Shown here in pieces: positions 12,141 through 16,310 of a stretch of DNA of 16,310 nucleotides. Both the position numbers and the translations under genes were made by a program. The notes under the pieces were generated by a model, which was given only the letters and a program-made list of their open reading frames with translations, was not told where the DNA came from and did no database searches. The stretch is from the NCBI GenBank assembly GCA_900556055.1, contig USNJ01000024.1:1-16310 (forward strand), given 5' to 3'. This stretch comes from an uncultured Ruminococcus sp. Its GTDB lineage: Bacteria; Bacillota; Clostridia; Oscillospirales; Ruminococcaceae. Positions within the stretch are counted from its first letter, which is position 1. Every line of letters begins with the position of its first letter.

Positions 12141-13034
12141 ATGAAAATGAAGAAGATCTTAGCAGCTGTTCTCGCAGCAGCTTCAATGACAGCAATGCTC
12201 GCAGGCTGCAGCAGCTCGGGCGATTCCGCTGAGACAACAGCAGCAGAAACAACAGCAGCCGCTGACGGTGAGACCGCAGCTGAGGGCGATACTGAGGCAG
12301 CTTCCGCTGAGGACAAGTCCCTCGAAAACGTAAAGGCTAACGGCAAGTTTATCCTTGGTCTGGACGACAGCTTCCCTCCTATGGGCTTCCGCGATGAAAA
12401 CAACGAGATCGTCGGCTTCGATATCGACTGCGCTAAGGAAGTTGCTTCCAGAATGGGCGTTGAGCTTGTTATCCAGCCTATCGCTTGGGATTCAAAGCAG
12501 ATGGAGCTTGATTCGGGCAATATCGACTGCATTTGGAACGGTATGTCCATCAACGAGGAGAGAAAGGAAGCTATGAACCTTTCCGATCCTTACCTGAAGA
12601 ATGACATGGTATTCGTTGTTCTCGGCAGCTCCGATTATCAGTCTCAGGCTGACCTTGAGGGCAAGAACATCGCAGTTCAGAACGGTTCTTCCGCTCAGGA
12701 GATCCTCGAGGCTTCCGATTTTGCTGCTAAGGCAGGTTCTATCGCAGGCTATGACGACAACGTTACAGCATTCATGGATCTTGATGCAAACGGCGTTGAC
12801 GCTGTATTCCTAGATTCAGTTGTTGCTAACTATTTCATCACAGAAAAGCAGAAGGATTACAGAGTTCTGAGCGATGTTCTCTATGAGGAGGAGTACGCTA
12901 TCGGATTCCGCAAGGGCGATCAGGCTCTCAGAGATGAAGTACAGAACACTCTGAACGATATGAAGGCTGACGGCAAGCTCGGCGAGATCTCCACAAAGTG
13001 GTTCGGCAGCGACGTTACCGTTATCGGCGAATAA
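12141..13034 (+). CDS. Amino-acid ABC transporter substrate-binding lipoprotein
   Basis: A 297-residue family 3 solute-binding protein (GlnH/ArtJ type) that would capture a polar or charged amino acid outside the membrane. The signal peptide ends in LAGC with lipid-anchored Cys23, followed by an Ala/Thr/Glu-rich linker. The binding domain starts near 60 with FILGLDDSFPPMGF, then IVGFDIDCAKEVASRM, GNIDCIWNGMSINEER, LEGKNIAVQNGSSAQE and a closing KLGEISTKWFG, all in family order. The start at 12141 is preferred because AAGGAG (12125-12130) lies ten bases before it; the ATG at 12132 is only one base from that site. No permease or ATPase gene follows, so it is an orphan that must pair with a transporter encoded elsewhere. 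Its codon use (AAG, GCT, GTT, ATC, TCC) is more biased than its neighbours', which suggests high expression. Confidence 0.92.
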   Translation: MKMKKILAAVLAAASMTAMLAGCSSSGDSAETTAAETTAAADGETAAEGDTEAASAEDKSLENVKANGKFILGLDDSFPPMGFRDENNEIVGFDIDCAKEVASRMGVELVIQPIAWDSKQMELDSGNIDCIWNGMSINEERKEAMNLSDPYLKNDMVFVVLGSSDYQSQADLEGKNIAVQNGSSAQEILEASDFAAKAGSIAGYDDNVTAFMDLDANGVDAVFLDSVVANYFITEKQKDYRVLSDVLYEEEYAIGFRKGDQALRDEVQNTLNDMKADGKLGEISTKWFGSDVTVIGE

Positions 13035-13052
13035 TTTTTTCGGATAGTGATA

Positions 13053-13090
13053 AAGTCCTGCGGGCGCAAAGGTGTCCGCAGGATTTTTTA
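13053..13090 (+). terminator. Terminator after the binding-protein gene
   Basis: TCCTGCGG (13056-13063) pairs perfectly with CCGCAGGA (13076-13083), followed by six T. It isolates the gene from azlC, consistent with a single-gene unit. Confidence 0.85.
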
Positions 13091-13176
13091 ATTTTCACTT
13101 AATATATTATACGGCATAGGTTCATTCTTTGCTGTTACAATGGATTTCGTGAAAAAATTTACGGGAGATATGTAAA

Positions 13177-13920
13177 ATGAGCAGCTTGACGTTCCGTCAG
13201 GGATTTACCCACGGGATACCTATTTGTCTGGGATATTTTTCGGTTTCCTTCGCTTTCGGCATGATCGCCGCCGAGAGAGGCTTTCCGATAATTTTCCCTA
13301 TCCTTATTTCAGTTACTAACCTCACAGGCACAGGTCAGTTTGCGGGCATGGAGCTTGCTGCGGCAGGAGCGGCAATATCCGAGATAGCATTCACCGTGCT
13401 GATAATAAATCTTCGCTATATGCTGATGTCGCTTTCCGTTTCGCAGAAATTCTGCGAGAATTACCCGATGAGAAAGCGCCTTCTTACGGCTTTCGGAATA
13501 ACCGATGAGATATACGCAGTTGCCGTCCGACAGACGGACAGCCTTTCGCCTGCTTATATGGCGGGGCTGATACTCTGCTCATATGCGGGCTGGGTAGGCG
13601 GAACTGCACTCGGTGCGGTCTGCGGAAGCCTGTTCCCCGAGTCGGTGATCTCTGCACTCGGAATTGCGCTTTATGCGATGTTCATTGCGATAATCGTGCC
13701 GCCTGCGTCCGAATCAAAACCTGTTCTGCTGATAGTCCTCGGTGCTGCTGCGGTGTCATGCATATTCAAATATGTGCCGTTCCTAAGCCATGTAAGCAGC
13801 GGCTGGGTGATAATCATAAGCGGCGTATCAACAGCTGCGCTCGGTGCATGGCTTGCCCCCGATACCTCCGAAGATACCGAGATCCCCGAGGATAAAAAGC
13901 GTAAGGAGGAAACAGTATGA
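13177..13920 (+). CDS. azlC: AzlC, branched-chain amino acid exporter large subunit
   Basis: A 247-residue membrane protein of the AzlC family, the large partner of a two-subunit exporter of branched-chain amino acids (and 4-azaleucine in B. subtilis). Family signatures visible are FRQGFTHGIPICLGYFSVSFAFGMIAAERG at the start, TGTGQFAGMEL, INLRYMLMSLSVSQKF and FGITDEIYAVAV. Several hydrophobic helices follow, and a charged tail rich in Glu and Lys (~228-247) ends the protein. GGGAGA lies nine bases before the ATG. The stop overlaps the azlD start in ATGA, so the two are translationally coupled. I find no clear promoter in the 90 bases after the preceding terminator. Confidence 0.93.
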   Translation: MSSLTFRQGFTHGIPICLGYFSVSFAFGMIAAERGFPIIFPILISVTNLTGTGQFAGMELAAAGAAISEIAFTVLIINLRYMLMSLSVSQKFCENYPMRKRLLTAFGITDEIYAVAVRQTDSLSPAYMAGLILCSYAGWVGGTALGAVCGSLFPESVISALGIALYAMFIAIIVPPASESKPVLLIVLGAAAVSCIFKYVPFLSHVSSGWVIIISGVSTAALGAWLAPDTSEDTEIPEDKKRKEETV

Positions 13921-14231
13921 CAGGCTACATGATAGGCGTTGTGATCGTGATGGCGGCTGTCAGCTATCTGCCGAGAGTTCTGCCTGTGCTGATATTCCGC
14001 AAAAAGATCGAGAACAAATTCGTGCTTTCCTTCCTGAAATATATGCCCTACGGCGTGCTTTCGGCGATGATATTCCCTGCGGTGTTCACGTCCTGCGCAA
14101 GCCTTGTTTCGTCGATAGTCGGCTGCGTTACGGCACTGATCCTTTCCTTCAAGAAGATGGGACTTCTGCCCGTTGCGCTGATATCCGCAGCAGCAGTTTT
14201 CATTACAGAACGCATAATTGCATTTTTATAA
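13917..14231 (+). CDS. azlD: AzlD, branched-chain amino acid exporter small subunit
   Basis: A 104-residue membrane protein with about three or four hydrophobic segments, of normal AzlD length. SYLPRVLPVLIFRKK and FLKYMPYGVLSAMIFPAVF match the family's conserved arginine-proline and MPYGVLSAM-type regions. It starts inside the azlC stop codon and is expected to form the exporter with AzlC. AAGGAG of the next gene overlaps its stop codon. Confidence 0.92.
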   Translation: MTGYMIGVVIVMAAVSYLPRVLPVLIFRKKIENKFVLSFLKYMPYGVLSAMIFPAVFTSCASLVSSIVGCVTALILSFKKMGLLPVALISAAAVFITERIIAFL

Positions 14232-14241
14232 GGAGAATTGA

Positions 14242-15903
14242 ATGAACAATATTCTGACAGGAAGATCCTTTGACGCATATAAAACGCTGGGCTGTCATCC
14301 GTGCGGTGACGGTCTGAGCTTCACATTCTACGAGCCGAATGCAGAAAAGGTTTCGATATGCTTCGGCGGAAGATCCGTCCCCTGTACCGATATGGGAGAC
14401 GGATCTTTTCGGTATATTACAGATGAAAATATCGGCGAATACCGCGAAGAGGTCACGCTGAAAACGGGCGAAACGATCAGAAAAGCCGATCCTTATGCAT
14501 TTATGTCGGCGGATATCCCGAAAAACGGCTCAAAGGTCTGCACGGAAGATTTTTCGTGGACGGACGGCGAATGGCTTAAAAACCGCACGCTCTGCCATGA
14601 CAAGCCGATGAACATTTATGAGGTGCATGCAGGCTCTTGGCGGAAAAACAGCGGATTTTCCGTGCTTCGTGACGAGCTTGTGCCGTATGCCCGAGAGATG
14701 GGCTATACGCACATCGAGCTTATGCCCGTGACCTGCCACCCGAACCTGAATTCATGGGGATATCAGTCGAGCGGGTATTTCTGCACCTGTCCCGCTTTCG
14801 GCACGCCCGATGAGCTGAAAGGCTTTGTCGATGCCTGCCATGCGAATGGCATAGGCGTGATATTCGACCTTTCGCTTGTGCATTTTGCGGCTGATGAATG
14901 GGCACTCGACCATGCGGACAATGTTGTTTACGGCGGTGAGATATCGCCGTGGGGAAGTCCGGGATTTAATGTGAAGAGTCCGTATGTGCGCAGCTTTTTG
15001 CAGTCTGCGGCGGCTTTTGCGGCGGATAGATATCATGCCGACGGACTTCGCATAGACGCTGTTTCCGAGTATATGAACGACGCGGACGGCGAAAAATTCC
15101 TGCGCGGGCTGACAGAGGGACTTCATAAGCTTTTTCCGCCGCTCATGCTTATCGCCGAGGATTCTTCGATATCCGAAAAGGTGACTGCCCCCGTGAAGGA
15201 CGGCGGATTCGGCTTCGATTATAAGCAGAATCTCGGCTGGATGAACGACACTTTTGCATATATGTCAGCACCCGTGTGGTACCGTCCTATGTATGACAAT
15301 GCGTTTATGGATCCCGCAGGCTATGCGGATAATGCGTCCTATATCCTGCCGCTTTCGCATGATGAATGCGTGCATGAAAAGGGTGCGCTGCCGATGAAAA
15401 TGTACGGCAGCGAGGAGCAGAAGCTTGCATCGGTGCGTCTGCTTTATCTTTACATGACCTTCTTCCGAGGAAAAAAGCTGTCGTTCATGGGCAATGAGCT
15501 TGGCATATTCAGCGAGTGGAGCGAGGACGGCGGACTGGACTTTTCTATCCTAAGAAAGCCCGAAAACAAGGCGTTTCACGAGTATATCAGGCAGCTCAAC
15601 GTGTTTTATCTGAACACGCCGCTGCTGTGGAAAACAGACGATGAAAACAGCTTTGAATGGCGTGATTTCAGCCGTATCAAATCAGTGTTTGTCGGCAGGA
15701 GAACGGGCGGAGGACAGTCGCTGAAGCTGCTGCTGAACTTCTCGCTTTCGCCGCAGACCGTGAATTTTTTCCCCGATGACGATATCTCGGAGATACTCAT
15801 TGCCACGGCTGACGGTGCGTCCGTTTCACGCATATCGGACGGATATTCGGCTTATCTGCCGCCTGTTTCGGGCATCATTGCGGGGAACATGAAAATCAGG
15901 TGA
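14242..15903 (+). CDS. glgB: Glycogen branching enzyme (GH13), short form
   Basis: A 553-residue alpha-1,4-glucan branching enzyme of family GH13, which moves alpha-1,4 chains to alpha-1,6 positions in glycogen. A carbohydrate-binding module 48-like domain (~1-105) precedes the barrel. Catalytic residues are Asp272 in GLRIDAV, Glu306 in IAEDS and Asp374 in LSHDEC. FGFDYKQNLGWMNDT and FMGNELGIFSEW are typical of branching enzymes rather than amylases. It is shorter than the usual 620-730 residues because it lacks the extra N-terminal domain and has a compact C-terminal beta-domain. Several normally constant positions differ (SSGYFCT for PTGLYAP, DLSLVHF for DWVPGHF), so it may be a diverged paralogue. 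It starts ten bases after azlD with AAGGAG six bases ahead, so it is in the azlCD operon. Confidence 0.9.
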   Translation: MNNILTGRSFDAYKTLGCHPCGDGLSFTFYEPNAEKVSICFGGRSVPCTDMGDGSFRYITDENIGEYREEVTLKTGETIRKADPYAFMSADIPKNGSKVCTEDFSWTDGEWLKNRTLCHDKPMNIYEVHAGSWRKNSGFSVLRDELVPYAREMGYTHIELMPVTCHPNLNSWGYQSSGYFCTCPAFGTPDELKGFVDACHANGIGVIFDLSLVHFAADEWALDHADNVVYGGEISPWGSPGFNVKSPYVRSFLQSAAAFAADRYHADGLRIDAVSEYMNDADGEKFLRGLTEGLHKLFPPLMLIAEDSSISEKVTAPVKDGGFGFDYKQNLGWMNDTFAYMSAPVWYRPMYDNAFMDPAGYADNASYILPLSHDECVHEKGALPMKMYGSEEQKLASVRLLYLYMTFFRGKKLSFMGNELGIFSEWSEDGGLDFSILRKPENKAFHEYIRQLNVFYLNTPLLWKTDDENSFEWRDFSRIKSVFVGRRTGGGQSLKLLLNFSLSPQTVNFFPDDDISEILIATADGASVSRISDGYSAYLPPVSGIIAGNMKIR

Positions 15904-15919
15904 AAAGCGGCTGATTCTG

Positions 15920-15948
15920 TTGACTTTTTGATCGGTGTTGTGTATAAT
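15920..15948 (+). promoter_or_regulatory. Sigma-A promoter of the last gene
   Basis: TTGACT (15920-15925) and TATAAT (15943-15948) are 17 bases apart. Bases 15918-15932 repeat exactly those at 10076-10090. Confidence 0.88.
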
Positions 15949-16008
15949 TATCTTATATGATAAATGTTTTAAGACAGTTTTACAGAATTTACCGAAAGGA
16001 ATTTACAT

Positions 16009-16310
16009 ATGGACGATATGAACAATATGCCGAACGGTCAGCCCGATGATCCCAAGCCCGAAAATAACGAGGGAAGATCGCCCGATCTTACGGAAAACAG
16101 CAATAATATCCCAAGCGAAGCAAAGAATGATCCCTATGAGGAAAAGTCCTTCGGCGTGCCTCCGCAGATGCCGTACGGCGGCTATCAGCAGACACCGCCT
16201 CCGACTCCGCAGATGTACAATATCCCCTCAAATCTGGGACACGGAAATATCCCGACAAATAATTTCGGCGGGAATGTTCCTCCTTCGGGACAAAATCCGC
16301 AGATGCCGAA
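16009..16310 (+). CDS. Pro/Asn-rich protein, N-terminal part only
   Basis: The frame is open from ATG to the window edge, giving 100 residues of a longer protein. AAAGGA (15995-16000) lies eight bases before the ATG. The visible part is disordered: an acidic, Asn-rich start (MDDMNNMPNGQPDDPKPENN), then Pro, Gln, Gly and Tyr-rich sequence with repeated PQMP, PQMY and PPSG elements. No signal peptide or membrane segment is seen yet. Such leaders commonly precede membrane domains in Bacillota small-protein families (for example DUF4190- or Yip1-like), but the identity cannot be told from what is here. Confidence 0.75.
   Translation, partial: MDDMNNMPNGQPDDPKPENNEGRSPDLTENSNNIPSEAKNDPYEEKSFGVPPQMPYGGYQQTPPPTPQMYNIPSNLGHGNIPTNNFGGNVPPSGQNPQMP

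Noticed and set aside
12086..12553. 155-residue minus-strand open frame opposite the binding-protein gene
   Set aside because: It is the mirror of an Ala/Thr-rich signal and linker region; no ribosome site or domain is seen.
1..16310. CRISPR arrays, tRNA or rRNA genes, and insertion sequences
   Set aside because: I read both strands for regularly spaced direct repeats, cloverleaf signatures and transposase motifs and found none, apart from the serine recombinase.

Overview
The window looks like chromosome from a Ruminococcus-type member of the Oscillospiraceae (Bacillota). This rests on the style of the genes: lipoprotein-anchored GH5 and SGNH enzymes, azlCD, a glycogen branching enzyme, clostridial small proteins of unknown function, strong AGGAGG ribosome sites and sigma-A promoters with 17-base spacers. 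The assignment is inference from gene content; no 16S or tRNA gene is present.

Left region, 1 to about 2960: this appears to be the right end of a mobile element. It is AT-rich at first, with a small Cys-containing ORF (340-618) closed by a terminator, an array of TTCGAA palindromes, and a promoter-leader-terminator block (772-936) with competing hairpins that resembles an attenuator. A 72-residue small protein (998-1216) and a large serine recombinase (1314-3416) follow. The last ~151 residues of the recombinase are not recombinase: they match the sporulation regulator SpoVT from its EGDPLEI hinge to its end, lacking only the first ~29 residues of the DNA-binding domain. The simplest reading is that the element integrated inside a spoVT gene. 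The recombinase frame then runs through the attachment site and borrows the 3' part and terminator of spoVT. This resembles the skin-type intervening elements that split sporulation genes. It is the main candidate for an undescribed system here.

Region 3500-8233 is on the minus strand. It holds a six-helix membrane protein with its own promoter and an operator-like palindrome, then a run of four genes read right to left: a YfcE-type metallophosphoesterase, an SGNH esterase lipoprotein, a GH5 glycoside hydrolase lipoprotein and a NodB-type deacetylase. The two lipoproteins fit surface polysaccharide deacylation and hydrolysis; the deacetylase is probably cytoplasmic. Two hairpins with related loops (3427-3458 and 4325-4356) flank the membrane protein gene.

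Region 8432-9528 carries three closely spaced plus-strand small genes of unknown function. Their last stop codon abuts the stop of a convergent DUF1905 gene (9529-9798).

Region 10078-15903 is on the plus strand. It holds an S41-type protease-like protein with an atypical active site, an orphan amino-acid ABC transporter binding lipoprotein, the branched-chain amino acid exporter pair azlC-azlD, and a short glycogen branching enzyme translationally linked to azlD. A proline- and asparagine-rich protein begins at 16009 and runs off the window. Its promoter shares a 15-base block around the -35 box with the S41 gene promoter.
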